DNA of 64,000 nt. Origin: Hygrocybe punicea. Lineage: Eukaryota > Basidiomycota > Agaricomycetes > Agaricales > Hygrophoraceae. Within the stretch, counting starts at the first letter, position 1, and each line of letters begins with the position of its first letter. The position numbers were made by a program, and so were the translations under genes. Below the pieces are notes generated by a model that did no database searches, was not told the DNA's origin, and worked only from the letters and a program-made list of their open reading frames with translations. The stretch is taken from contig OY744464.1 of NCBI GenBank assembly GCA_963556145.1, positions 1,364,001-1,428,000 of the forward strand, written 5' to 3'. Shown in pieces: positions 11,977 through 24,439 of this stretch.

Positions 11977-12180
11977 CTCAAAGTCTCAATTCTTAATTGA
12001 AGAGACCTCACTATTACATTCTATTGATTCATATAGTACATATACCCACAAACCCCTTCCTGATAGGTTATTTAGATATTAGAAACCCATGAACAACAAG
12101 AAGGTACCTGAACAAAGTCAACTCCGGTACTTCTTGGTGAAACAAACATTCACATAACAATGGATGACCAATGCAACAAG

Positions 12181-12322
12181 CTTTGTAAGGCTGGGATCGG
12201 AGCTGACCTCGACTCCAGCAATAGCGGCATAAATAATCCCTGACTTTGGTCACTGTAAAATCTCTCAACTGCAGCGATAGTGTCTGCTATCTTATCCTTA
12301 TCGTGTACTGTTATCTATGAGA
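12181..12322. repeat. 142-bp direct repeat, copy 1
   Basis: Matches 33236-33377 with no indel and about five substitutions. The pair brackets the KDZ-to-RTC4 region. Both copies keep an open frame on the minus strand (RDFTVTKVRDYL), which could be the end of a gene or chance. Confidence 0.8.
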
Positions 12323-12431
12323 TGAGATAATAATAACCATCTTATCGAACACCAATATTACATCAGCATTTTCGGACTTGGTCTATGCGCGCTTTCCACT
12401 CACTATCCTGCCATTTTGCATCTTCTCCCTA

Positions 12432-15400
12432 ATGTATCGCAGAGGTGTCCACACTGCAGGTGTATCCCAAAAGGTCACCTTTGTGACCACCGGAAAATGT
12501 CAGCAACAGCGAACTGTCTACAGAGCAGGAAGTCAGAAGGCAAGGGTGGATGATCAGGTAGACAAGCACTTGTCAGTACTCACAGGTATGTATCCTAATA
12601 TTCTACATTAAATTTGACATGGAATTTAGAAATGAGCTACAAAGAGTGGGAATCTGTTGAGGAGATGGACACTAGCATGAACAGCAACTATGATGGCTTT
12701 TTGGGCTTTGATACCATGCCACTGGGCAATGAGGGGTTCGATCTTAGCCATGCCGGTGGTGAATTCATGGACATTGCAGACAAACTGACAGGATGGGCAG
12801 GCATGTACGTAGGAGCAGTATATACAGAAGTCTTGGTCACTAATCTGTCCAGTCAAGCCGATGCCTGGATACCAGAGAACGTCTGGACCACACCAATCGT
12901 CGCACAGATCAGTGGAATCTTCAGCTTGATCAATTGGTAGATGCTTATCTCGAATACCATTTACATGAAGATGAAGATCTGTGAGTGCAGGTCCCAGCGG
13001 ATGAGGAACCAGCTGGTACACTAGATGTTGAGATTGTTGATATATTTTGTGCGTCTTCATCCGAATTTATTTGCGAAGGACTTACATCATTGCCTGAAAA
13101 GATTGTAAAACAACTACCTTCAGTATTTCATCCAAGGATCAATATCCGAACGTTACACTGGTTTGACATGGCTACATCGGATCCTCCCCCCTATATCCAA
13201 TGGTTGCCATCTCGTTACGCACACTGGCCGCCTACCAGCAAACTCATAAGGTCTGTCCTAGGTATTCCCTTCAATCCGAAGCTTGGAAGCTCTGCCACTT
13301 GCATGTTGTGAGTTATTTCTGTTGTGAGTTGTTTACCAATTGATTAGTTCTGAGCTGAGTAGCTTCCTTACCAATGCTACTTGCGTGATCAGCTATCGAT
13401 TGTGTATGATATCTATCTTGAAATACTCTGACAGGTGGACGACCGTATCAATCTTGCATTGGGCCGGAATGAACCAGATTTGTGGCTGAAGAATGTCTGC
13501 CCACCGTGCTTCTACAAGCTGCAGGATGAGCCCCCACTAACCCATTCCTTTCATTTTGAAATGGATGGGAATAATTCTGCCAAGCGTTCAGATGCACTCA
13601 TACGGTGAAAAGAAGAATTACCAGATTCACGAAGATTGAATGACAACCATTGGCTTTCCTGTGAGGAGGTAGATCAATTTAAAGATGAAACCAGGACCTG
13701 AGTTGTAAGTCATGGAGATGTTATTTCAGGTTAGACTTGACATGGCTTCACAGGGACAAGCAGTCACAACAAAAGAGGATGACGAACTTGATGAATTCAT
13801 AGCCAATTGGGAAGATGTTCCTGAAGATGACCCTGTAGCAACATGTATCTCGTGGTGGAAAAATGCCAGCCCAGATCAGTGAAAGCGAACGTTTGGCATG
13901 TTTGCTGAGACTGGCATTTTTATTGTTGTATGCCACCATAGATTCATTCTCCTTGGGTGTGACATGTACAGGAGTGGAGAGCTGTATGTATTCACCCTGA
14001 ACTATTTCGTTTCGGCTAATTTCTCATTTCAGTGCTAAATATCCCCTTGCCATGGCTAACAAACTCATGCAAGTATATGGCAAAGACATTGTGTGTGGGT
14101 ATGATATTGGATGCGCTTTCTCAAAGACACTTGCAACCAGTTCGCTTGGTCCTGCAGCCCGTGAAAATCTTTTCCAATGTCTAGTCGGGGCATTCCATGG
14201 TCATGCCCACAATTGAGCTTGCCAGCTCAGCTGGCATCCCCTCTATGTCAAGGGAGCTGGCTGTTTGGACTTTGAAGGATGCGAATGAGTTTTCTCATCA
14301 TCGGACGAGCTAGCACCAGGTATTCGACATTCAAGTCTCTTCCACTTTCACCAGGCACTTCTCGAGCACTTCAACTTCTGGGATGATGATAAATATGCTC
14401 AATTAGGTAAGCAACAACAATTACTTGTTCATCAAGCTTCGATGACATTTGTACTAGGGAGATATCTCCTCAACCATTACTGTGAGGCCCTGGAAGTCAC
14501 TACTACTACAGCAAAACAGTTGGATGCCATTCAGGCTGACTGGAAGATCTCCGATGATGAGTTTGAAGAATATCTGCGACAGGAGGAGACGTACCTACAA
14601 GGTCTGAAAAAGGAACCTCCAAATGAAACTCTGCAGTTTGTCTATGTCGAACATCTGCAGGAACTTGAAAATGCAAAGTACATCACACTTCTGTTCATAA
14701 GGATTCAAATCATGAATGTATCTCAGGGTTAAATGGGATGAAGCACGAGTGGGTGCAGGCTATATCGTGATCACACCAGCAACATTCGGAGTTCGAGAAG
14801 AACACAGAAAAGCCACAAGAGCTGTTACATCTACCTATACCAAGCTCCAGCATGCTGAGACTAATGTGATGCAAGTTGAAGATCAGCTTGGCATTGAGGT
14901 GCGATGGACATGCGACCACCATGAGTATCGGGCTATCATGTCCAAGCTGAGGCATCAGGACTATCGTTTGGCTCTCGATGAGCAAGAGTGATTAGTTGTC
15001 CAGTGGTTGTTTGAGCTCTCAAAGCTCAACATGTTGAGAACTGGTGATGTATCATTTTCTTGTAATCTGGAGCAAATGTTCAATTAATTGTCTTATACAG
15101 GACACAAGTTATGAGTGCACATAGCCAAAGCTTTGCAACTTCGTGCTGACGCCATTCGCAATGCGCTTGCAAAATACAATGAAGCTGCGAAAGCTGTTTC
15201 CTTGCCAACGATCACCTGGAAGGAGATTGTTGAGTACAGCTTCCTTGGCGAGTTTGACCTGCTTTGAAACTCAAGAAATGACATCCACAATGCTGCTTGG
15301 GCTCATCCTAAACATCGTGAGGCTACTTTGAAGTATCTTCAAGTATGTCAAGCATGTGTTGAAATTGCACGGCTCAACATCGAAATTTCTCGTTTGCGAA

Positions 15401-15741
15401 CCGCAATTCATGATGAGTCAATACTCATGACCTGCACCATCTCTGTGCTTAAGACAGAGAATCCTGCTCTCGGTTCTGAGCTTGGTCGATGTTGGAAGCT
15501 CAGGTCCCAGGTAAATGCCCTACACATTCAATTTCTTGACCGGATTGCAAGATTGGATGGATATTCAGGGGAACATGATGTTGGGGTTAGGCTGGGGGAT
15601 GATGGCCATCCTTCAAGCAGTTGTGTTAATGTTATGGATTCGACAGAGGGTGACATGGACAATTATGAGACAGGCAGAGAAGAGGATGTGATTCACGATT
15701 TTGATAGTTTTACAAATTTTGAACTGTCAATAATTGAGTAG
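12432..15741 (+). pseudogene. KDZ-type transposase, decayed by CGA-to-TGA stops
   Basis: Exons can be followed from 12432 (donors at 12586 and 12809, acceptors before 12630 and 12853) to the TAG at 15739-15741. Typical KDZ phrases appear in order: QLDQLVDAYLEY, EMDGNNSAKR, FAETGIFIVV, the YDIGC motif near 14105, the FHGHAHN..CQ block near 14195, EGCE.VFSSS near 14280, HIAKALQLRADAIR and FLGEFDLL. KDZ enzymes are RNase H-fold DNA transposases abundant in Agaricomycetes. In-frame TGA codons sit at 12982, 13606, 13880, 14214, 14286, 14989, 15112 and 15265; at several of them the family has arginine (for example FDLLR), so CGA-to-TGA fits. It cannot make a full protein. Terminal inverted repeats were not found. 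Confidence 0.88.
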
Positions 15742-15930
15742 ACTTATATGTGTTCTGTAAAGCTGAACAAGTTGTGAGCTCGGAATTGAAATGGATTCAG
15801 TCACGGTAAAATGAGCCAACATCTGACATCTGACATTGCCGCCAACCAAGCCACTTGTCCAACGTCTGCATCAGCAAAAATATTTACCTCATACTTGCAA
15901 GCTCTTTCTCAAGAAGAAAATACCACTTTG
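15742..15930. other. Spacer between the KDZ relic and repeat block B
   Basis: Short A+T-rich non-coding sequence with no recognisable motif. The boundary with block B at 15931 is abrupt. Confidence 0.5.
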
Positions 15931-18300
15931 GGCTACCCCCGAACCTGAACAACTAGTTTCAACTCACCTCTAGTACTGAACCATCTACATGTTGGTAAAA
16001 GTACTGGGCAGCCCTGGGACGAAACCATCGTTCCAGGGATGATACGTTGGGATGTCCCATTGTCCCTGGTCCGGTATATGGGATGGCCCATGGGACGACA
16101 TTTGGTGTTGGGATGTCCCATGGGACATCCCTAACAGAGGGGGTGTCTGGGGTCATTTGGGACATCCCTTCTCTAGGTATTTAATAGAAAACTCAGAGTG
16201 AGGATAGCATCTAGTTATAAATTTCAAGGCCTTGTCATGGCCACTATAGGTACCATGGGTGCTATAGCATAGTATGAGATTGTACAGGCTTATTCTTTTG
16301 AGAGTCACAGAGCTGATTGTCCTTTGGGGTCAGTGGCAGGGAGTGGAGATGAAGCAGTTGTTTCCATATATAAAGACAGAAGGAGTGGGAGAGGAAAAGT
16401 GCTGGAGATGTTGGGTAATGAGATGGGAAAGATGAGGAGGTTTGAGTGTGTGCTTCTAGAAAACCAATCACTGGTGCATGTGGCAAGCTGAAGCTTGTAG
16501 GGGAGTGAGTGAGCAGAGCATACATGAAAGACAAAGATCAGTGGGTCTAGGAGAGGCTGGGCTGAAAATTAAACAAGTTTATTATGAAGAGGATTTGAGC
16601 AGGATATGAGTTGTTATTACATTGTTGGGTATGCATGCAATTGCTGACTGGGATGCAGATGCAGAGGAGAGATGTGAAATCAGAGTGTGTCTTGAGGAAA
16701 GTGGACTTGGGTAAGGAGACATCTCACAACGGCTTTATTGGGACATCACACAGGCTTGTCTGGGAGGTCCCACTGAAGCTTTGGGAGGTCCCACAGCCTT
16801 GTCTGGGACATCCCTGCCAGCTTGTGGGACATCCCATGACCTTGTTTGGGACATCCCTGTCAGCTTGTGGGACGTCCCACAGCATTGTTTGGGACATCCC
16901 ACTGAGGCTTTGGGACGTCCCACAGCCTTTTCTGGAACATCCCACCGACGCTTTGGGACATCCCACTGCCTTGTCTGGGATGTCCCTGTCAGCTTTTGGG
17001 ATGTCCCACAACCTGGTGTGGACCAATGTACAGGCTTGTGGGACTGCCTGCTTGCTCAGCATCTGCTAAGTCATACAATAATACTCAGACCAATGATTGT
17101 CCATATGTTACATAATTTTAAATAATTTACCTTTAGCAACTACTTAAAATAGATATAGCAAATTAAACAAATATTTTACATAAATACATGGTATTCTACT
17201 TTATCATGGGAGAGGCAGGGAGGTGGAGGTGGAGGACAGGACAGGAGAGGGGGCAATGGCAGGGGCAATGGCAGAGGGAGAAGGGGCAGGAGGTGGATGG
17301 GAGATGGATGGGCAGCACATAGGCAGGGGTGGAAGGGGCAGGTTAGGAAGGGGGAGAAGGGGCAGGACACAGTCAGGGGGAGAAGGGAAAGGAGGAGGGG
17401 GGAGGGGGAGGGGAAAGGAGGGAAAGGGAGGGCCCAACAATATTACATACCAGTGTTCCCCTGGTGTCCACGCCCCTCCACATCCTCGCCCTTGTCCCCA
17501 TCCTCCTTGTCCCTGCCCTTGTCCCTGTCCCCGTCCTTGTCCCCATCCCTGTCATCCTCATTTTCGTTGTTTTCGTCCCCGTCCTGGTCCTCGCCGTCAT
17601 CCCCATCCCCGTTCTCGTCATCCTCATCCTCGTCCTTGTTCCCGTCCCTGTCCCCGTTGCCCTTGTCCCCATCGTTTTCATCCCCATCCCCGTCCCCGCC
17701 ATCCTCACCATCCTTGCCATCCCCATTGTCCCCATCCTCGTTGTCCCCATTGCCATTGTTGTGGTCCCGGTCCCCATCATTGTCATTATCGTCCCATCCC
17801 CATTGTCGTTGTCATTTTCGTTACCGCGTGGTCCTGATCCGTTCGTGTTGTCCTGGTGGTCCTGTTTGCCTTCCCGTCCCCACCGTTTCCATCCTCATCA
17901 TCCTCATTGTCCCGGTCTCCATTGTCCTCGTCATCCCGTTCCCTCATCCCGGTCATCCTCGTTTCCGTCATCCATCGTCCATTGCCCCTGTCCCCGTTCC
18001 CATGCTGACTGTCCTCGTTGTCATCCTCATCGTCATCCCTGTCGTCCTTGTTGTCCCCAGTTCTGTGGTTGTTGTCCTGTTCCCCTGTCCTGGTCATCTT
18101 CGTTTCCGTCGTCCGTGGTTCCTGTGCCCGCTGCCCTCCTCGTCATCCTCGTCTTTGTTGGCCCTGCCCGTTGTCATCTTCCCATTGTCGTAGTTCCCAT
18201 GCCCACTGTGTCGTTGTCTTCCCCATTCTCGCCGTTGTCGCGTTCATCCTCATTCTTGTCTTTGTTTACCCCATCATCCTCATTCCTGCAGTAGACCCAG
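15931..18300. repeat. Duplicated repeat block, copy B
   Basis: Second copy of the 117-2223 block, in the same order and orientation, with many substitutions. The purine tract is at about 17210-17430 and the GTCC/CGTC tract at about 17450-18290. The low-complexity frames here are not called as genes. Confidence 0.7.
16735..17045. repeat. Palindromic GGGACATCCC minisatellite, array 2
   Basis: About seven units of roughly 42 bp alternating GGGACATCCC-type palindromes with CTTGTCTGGG and CAGCTTGTGGG. Counterpart of 880-1150. Confidence 0.75.
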
Positions 18301-18309
18301 TCATTTTGG

Positions 18310-20065
18310 TTAACCCAATCACAGGTATAGTTGCAAAAGGTAGGTACACATAGCGCAGTTGCTTGCTGGGGGGGTAGGTTAACCCAAAAGACAGCACTTG
18401 CTGGGGAAATGTGGTGTGGTAGGTTGACCCAGGTACAGCTCTTGCTGGTCAAGGCTGGCTGGTTGGGTCAACCTGGTGTCAGCTCTGCCATGGAGTCGGT
18501 TAACCCAGGGCAGCTATTCCAGGATGGTTGGGTTGACCCAGGCCCAGCTGTTTAAGCAATGTGGGTTGACCTGACTTCAGCTATTGCTGCAGCACTGGGT
18601 TGACCCTGGACCAGCTCTTGCTGCAGGCTAGGGTTGACCTGGGTCCAGCTGTTGCTGCAGAACTGGGTTGACCTGGGCCCACCACTTGCTGCAGGGTAGG
18701 GTGACTGGGGTCCAGCTATTGCTGCAGCACTGGGTTGACCAGGGTCCAGCTATTGATGCAGCACTGGGTTGACCCGGGTCCGGATGTTGCTGTATAACTG
18801 GGTTGACCATGATCCAGCACTTGCTGTGGGGTCAGGTTGACCCAGATCCAGATATTGCTGCAGCACTGGGTTGACCCTGGTCCAGCATTTTCTGCAGCAC
18901 TGGGTTGACCCAGGTCCAGCATTTGCTGCAGGGCTTGGGTTGACCTGGAGCCAGATATTGCTGCAGGACTGGGTTGACCCGAATCCAGCTGTTGCTGCAG
19001 GCCTGGGTCCACCGGGGTCCAGCTATTGCTGCAGCCTGGGTTGACCCGGGTCCAGCACTTGCTGCGGGGCTTGGGTTGACCCAAAGCCAGATATTGCTGC
19101 AGCACTAGGTTGACCAGGGTCCAGATATTGCTGTAGCACTGGGTTGACCCTGGTCCAGCATTTGCTGCAGCACTGGGTTGACCCAGGTCCAGCATTTGCT
19201 GCAGGGCTTGGGTTGACCCAAATCCAGATAGTGCTGCAGCACTGGGTTGACCGGGGTCCAGATATTGCTGTAGCACTGGGTTGACCCAGGTCCAGCAGTT
19301 GCTGCGGGGTCAGGTTGACCTGGATCCAGTTATTGCTGCAGCGCTGGGTTGACCCTGGTCTAGCATTTCCTGCAGGACTGGGTTGACCCGGGTCCTGCAA
19401 TTGTTGCAGGGCTTGGGTTGACCCAGAGCCAGACATTGCTGCAGCACTGGGTTGACCGGTGTAGTAGGAGGTCACGTGATAGGATCCCATGGTTCGTAGG
19501 ATTACTTAGTAGAGATCACACTGTAGTAGAGACTCAGCTTATCCCACCATGATGCACCTATGACACCCTGAGTGGGCACCCCCTACCCACTCCACCGGCA
19601 TCCAGATATTGCTGTAGCACTGGGTTGACCCCAGTCCAGAACTTGCTGCAGGGTCAGGTTGACCCGGATCCAGCACTTGCTGCAGCACTGGGTTGACCCA
19701 GGTCCAGCACTTGCTGCAGCACTGGGTTGACCCTGCTCCAGCTCTTGCTGCAGCACTGGGTTGACCCGGGTCCAGCAATTTCTGCAGTGTCAGGTTGACC
19801 CTGGACCAGCTCTTGCTGCAGGCTTGGGTTCACTGGGGCCCAGCTATAGCTGCACCGGTCCAGCACTTCCTTTAGGGTGGGTTCAGCCCATCCTGTAACA
19901 TTGCATTGATTGCAGACCCACTCATGTAGCAGGATTGGGTTCAGGAGGGTCCAGCTATTGCTCCAGCATTGGCTTGACATGGCCCTGCCCTTGCTGCAGA
20001 ATTGGGTTGACCCTGGCCCAGCTCTCAATGCAGGATTGGGTTAACCAGGGTCTACTGCTTGCTGC
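18310..20065. repeat. GGTTGACC minisatellite, 33-36 bp unit
   Basis: Several dozen tandem units of the type TTGCTGCAGCACTGGGTTGA followed by CCCAGGTCCAGCA. It has no counterpart in block A up to the gap. A 135-bp insertion splits it at 19460-19594, and the sequence degrades towards 20065. Long open frames on the minus strand are a by-product of a unit length divisible by three. Confidence 0.9.
19460..19594. mobile_element. Short TG...CA insertion, possible solo LTR
   Basis: A 135-bp non-repetitive block interrupts the GGTTGACC minisatellite. It starts TGTAGTAGG, ends CCCACTCCA, and is flanked by CCGG on both sides (19456-19459 and 19595-19598). TG...CA ends and a 4-bp duplication fit a solo LTR of a small retroelement. 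The CCGG is part of the repeat unit, so the duplication is not independent proof. Confidence 0.45.
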
Positions 20066-20519
20066 AATGTGGGCCCATGTTTGTCCACCGGATTGAGCCA
20101 CATCCCACTTCGTCTGCATGTATTGCATGTTGACAACATTGACAGAGCTCACAACAGCTCAAGCCAATATTTATTCAGAAACTGCCATATATATAAAGCA
20201 ATGAAAATGTTTCAATCTGTATTTCAAGTAAATGTACCATGTAATAATTTGAATGCAATTATTAAAAGCACAGGGAATAGCAAAATTACACAATTATTAT
20301 TTTGACAATGCACAATATCTTACTTTTACTATCAGCTATCAGCCATTACAGGAGCTACTTATCCCCAATGACAATCTTTGGCAAAATCAGAAATTACCCC
20401 ACTTGGAATATTGTGCTTTTATATTTCATATTGCTCAATTCTCTACTGGAATCAATATATATAACCTCACTATTACTTAAAGTAGACACATAAATTTAAT
20501 GATTATTAAAATACATAAT

Positions 20520-21270
20520 TAAATAGTAAAGGGCAGGAGGCAGGTGAGAGGAAGGTGTGGTGGGTGTGGAGTGGGAGGAAGGGTGTGGGTGTGGGAGGAA
20601 GGTGGGTGTGGGAGTGGAGGAAGGTAGGTGTGGGAGAAGGGTGTGGGAGTGGGAGAAGTCGGAATGTGGGAAGGCAGCAGGGAAGGGCAGCAGGGAGAGG
20701 GGGAGAGGGAGAGGGAGGAGAGTGGGATGTACATACCTGTTGCATTCCCCTCATCCTCGTCGTCTTCGTCTACATCTCCGCCATCCTCGTCCCCATCGTC
20801 CCCATCGTCCCCATCGTCCCCATCGTCCCCATCGTCCCCATCGTCCCCATCGTCCCCATCGTCCCCATCGTCCCCATCGTCCCCATCCTTGCATTCCCAT
20901 TCCCGTTCCCGTTGTTCCCCTCATTGTCGTCATCATCCTCATTGTCATTGTCATCTCCCGTAGTCCTCGTCGTCCGCTGGATTGTCGTCGTCATTGTCGT
21001 CGTCTCCATCATCCTGTTGTCTCTTCGCTGGCCGTCTCCATCCCTGTCGTCTTCCCCTGGCTGGCCGTATGTGCCCTCGCCGTCGCTGTCCTCGTCGTTG
21101 CCGCTGTGCTTGTCTCAGCCATCTGTCCCAGTCGTTGGCACATCCTCGTACCCGGCCTCGCGGCCTCGTTTCTGTGGCCATTCTCATTGGCGTCCGTTCT
21201 GTTTGCTGGGGTGGCCGTGGCGTTGTCTTCTGGGCTGGTGTTGGTTGCAGTTCGGGTTTGACTGTGTTTG
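20520..21270. repeat. Third purine-to-pyrimidine low-complexity tract, with 9-bp repeats
   Basis: A G-rich purine tract (GGTGTGGG, about 20530-20720) is followed by a pyrimidine tract with an almost perfect CCCATCGTC array at about 20791-20887, then GTC-rich sequence. The arrangement mirrors 1310-2223 and 17210-18290. Open frames are present in all three forward frames and are not credible genes. Confidence 0.7.
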
Positions 21271-21599
21271 TCGTGGGTCTAGCTGCAATCATTATACTCA
21301 TCAGCATACAACTCCCAAAAAATTAAAAAAGAAATTACCTCGGGCACCTGTTTCATTGAAATTTGAAAACGAGGAACTCCAACCAGCAGTTGCCGATTTC
21401 CCAAACGGGTCTGAGTTGCCATGGCTGAAGCTTTTGCATGCACAACAAGGCATGTATACCCCAAGTGAGATCCTGAAAAGATGTAAATATAGTACACCTA
21501 CTCTCATGTCAAATTTTGTATTTTATTCGGCCCTGCATAAAGAGTTATTCACAATTTATTCCATTTCTTTGCCAGAATTGGCCCCTTAATGATCTAACT

Positions 21600-22290
21600 T
21601 TGTCTGAAAAATCTGAAATTAATCTAAGGAGTACTTGAATAAGTACTCATTGTGGTACACATAAGTGCCTGATTGTTGGTGGACCAGGACCTATGTTGCA
21701 GCCAGCAAATGCACAGAATTGTGCATTGTGGCTGGGCCACACCTCAACCGAAGTCAAAACTAGCTGTCCAAACAAGCTGCTTTACTTTGAGCCCGTCAAA
21801 ACTTTCTTGGCTACAACACATTCCTGGGACCACCAAGTACCAGGCACTGATTATGAATACAATGGATACTTTACATAGTAGTTTCAAAATTATTCTCATA
21901 TTTTTCAGAGCAATATTGGTAAAGTTGCACTTTAAGGGTCTGAAATTGGCAGGGAGGTATCAATGAATCATGAATATCTCTCTATGTAGGTCACAATAAA
22001 ATACAGAATTTGGGTAGGAGGTAGTTATAGGCTAATTCTATCCCGACATGGTCTTAAATGTGTTACAAAGTTGTTGTGCTCTATGCAGTAACATTGAGAA
22101 AAGTCAGATCATGGTTACATATAAGGCAACTCGCACCGGTTCAGGCAATCGGCAACCTCCGGCGTGGTTCAATCATCGCGTACTCCACGATGCGTCCACG
22201 AAAACAGCAACAGCAGCAAAATGAAGTAGAAGGTAAGTAGATTTCTTATCTATTACTATGCTAACTAATATTGTTGTTTTTATGTAGAGC
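21600..22290 (+). repeat. Counterpart of 2424-3090, with candidate intron
   Basis: Diverged copy of the stretch after the gap in block A: the AAGTGCCTG..TTGGTG segment, the AATATCTC segment and the GGCAACTCG segment occur in order. A short ATG frame at 22190 ends at a clear intron (donor GTAAGTAG at 22232, branch-like GCTAACTAAT, acceptor TAG at 22287), where block A also has one. What it encoded is unknown. Confidence 0.45.
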
Positions 22291-22372
22291 TTTCTCACTG
22301 CCGCGCCGGGAATGGACCGGAAGATGCATGCCCACACCACATCACCTCAATGCCCAACTGAAGGGCCGAAAC

Positions 22373-23562
22373 TAAGGCATGTCACGACTCTGGGTAACCC
22401 GCGGGTCACAATGGGTTTACCCGTGGGAAAACTTGTGGGTATCTTACTCATGAGTATTATTTATCTGTTGTCTGAAATACTCACGGATCTGGGTGTCACA
22501 TATTATCTCTCAGGTACCCGTGTGAGTACTCGCGGGTCACACAGCCAAAACTCATTCTCTGTAGATAGTCAAATGTTTAATTTTTGTGTGTATGAAATCG
22601 CGGAAACTTAGATCATGTGATCTTAAACAATGATGCGAAACGTGGACTCAACAATAACAGCAACACTCACAAGACAAAACGGTAAGCGTTCACGGACACT
22701 TCACTTTACTAACATTTTATTACACAGAGAATCATGATGAGGACAGCCAGCAACAGCAGCGGCAACGGCAGCATCACCAACGCCCACACCAACGCCTGCC
22801 AACACCCATGCCAACACCATGCCCACACCAACACCACACTCACGACGGGAACCGGGGATGGTAGCAACACAAGGACACAGCGGGGAGTGGTGCGTCCACC
22901 CCCGCTGCTAAGATAAGTTTTCATTGTCATCTATTTTATTTATCTATACTTACCCCCCACAGTTCCATGATGCCCACGAGCGTGGATGCGGCAGCAGCCC
23001 ACGGCAACCACAGCAGCTGTGGCAGCAACAACCGCTGCAGCGGCAGCAGCAACGACAGCAGCAGCAGGAACGGCAGCAATGCAGCAGCAACGGCAGCAGT
23101 GGGAACGGCAGCGGAACGGCAGCAGCGGGAACGGCAGCAGCGGGAACGGCGGCAGCAGCAATAGCGGCAGCAACAACGGCATCAACAACGGCACTGGCAG
23201 AACACAGCAGCAACAGCGCCAGCAGCAACGCAACAGTAACAGCTGCGGTGGTGGCACGGTGCCGCTGAAAGATCCCCCCTCCTCCCCACTCCTCCCAACT
23301 CCTCGCAACCCCAGGCCCATGTCAGTTGACGTGGCACTGTGGCTTGCGAGGAAATTTGAGGGTGGAGGAGGATGGTTCACGGTCCAAAGCACGTCGAGCC
23401 CCAGGTCACCTGCGAGTACCCGTGGATCCGCGGGTAGCCGACCCGTGGATCCGAGTCCAGTGGATTGAAAAACCCACACGGATCTGGGTATGTAAATTTT
23501 GATGAAAAAAACTCGCGAGTTCAGATCCGGATCACCCACGAGTGCACTCGTGACATGCCTTA
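22373..23562. mobile_element. hAT-like element with perfect 15-bp terminal inverted repeats
   Basis: Starts TAAGGCATGTCACGA and ends with its exact complement. GGGTAACC/CGCGGGT motifs cluster inside both ends, as in the element at 11016. The interior (about 22740-23270) is rich in CAGCAACGG repeats and has no transposase. The flanks (GCCGAAAC and CCTCGATT) do not form a target duplication, so one end may have been exchanged after insertion. Confidence 0.65.
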
Positions 23563-24010
23563 CCTCGATTTACTCAATGATTATGACATCTATGGACAAT
23601 GGACAGAAAAGATTTCATCCAGTTTAGTTCTTTCACTCAATCGTCGACCAATTGATGAAGCCATTAAATGGCTGGTTCAAGAAATGCCACAAGATTCTCC
23701 ACATGAACCACGAACACTTGAACAAGTCAGGCGCTGTAACACGGAAAGATTCCAAACTACGGATGGCTCTCTTGGTTCATGGCTTCATTACTGTCCCACA
23801 GGATGGTCATCAATATCCAATGACTGGTCTCATCGATTGTGGATGTACGATTTGTGCTATTGACACTGGATATGTCAAAGCACACAACATTCCAACCAAA
23901 CCATACCTCAATCCATTCAATTCGTATATGAGTGATGGAACGCAACCGAAAACCAGACAAATTATGGAATATTGTGAACTTCAGTTATGGCTTGGAGCAC
24001 ACCTTACAGC
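23563..24010 (+). pseudogene. Retropepsin-domain relic of a Ty3-type retrotransposon
   Basis: The frame from 23652 contains LVHGFITVPQDGH, then LIDCGCTICAID, HNIPTKPY and SDGTQPKTRQI. The order and spacing match gypsy retropepsins, where the active site is usually DSG or DTG followed by A; here it reads DCGC, so catalysis is doubtful. No reverse transcriptase follows. It is probably a fragment, possibly extending into the low-complexity coding region on the other side of the hAT-like element. Confidence 0.5.
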
Positions 24011-24164
24011 ATATCTTTGCCACAAGACATGGCTCAGCCGAGATGGACAATTCCCACTCCGAGTGGGCCAACCAATCTCGGCCGACCAATATCTTTCTCC
24101 AGGGCAGATGGCTTGGCCGAGGGGTGTATGTTCTGAGGGACATGAGTTGGCCGAAGCAGAGGGA

Positions 24165-24310
24165 TATATTGGTCAACTGGTCTGGGTATTTTGGCTGGCC
24201 ATGAAAGGTGGATGGGCCGACGAGTTGGGTATTTTGGCTGGCCATGAAAGGTGGATTGCCTGACCAGTCTGGGTATTTTGGCTGGCCATGGAACATGGAT
24301 TGGCGGGAGC
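24165..24310. repeat. Three tandem copies of a GGTATTTTGGCTGGCCATG unit
   Basis: Three near-identical copies, spaced roughly 45-60 bp, of GGGTATTTTGGCTGGCCATG followed by a GATTGG-type spacer. They lie just upstream of the CxC5/CxC6 gene. Confidence 0.75.
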
Positions 24311-24439
24311 GTATGACCGCCGACTGGTTGGTGCCACGGGACCTAGGAACCACGAGTCCCAGATCCCAATTTGGCGTCGTTTGTAAGCTCAACCAGTGTT
24401 TTACATAAGCATGTTCTCCTGCTAAGTCAAAACATTATC

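Noticed and set aside
18628..20028. Long minus-strand frames in the GGTTGACC minisatellite
   Set aside because: The repeat unit keeps frames open artificially; no start context, splice pattern or domain.
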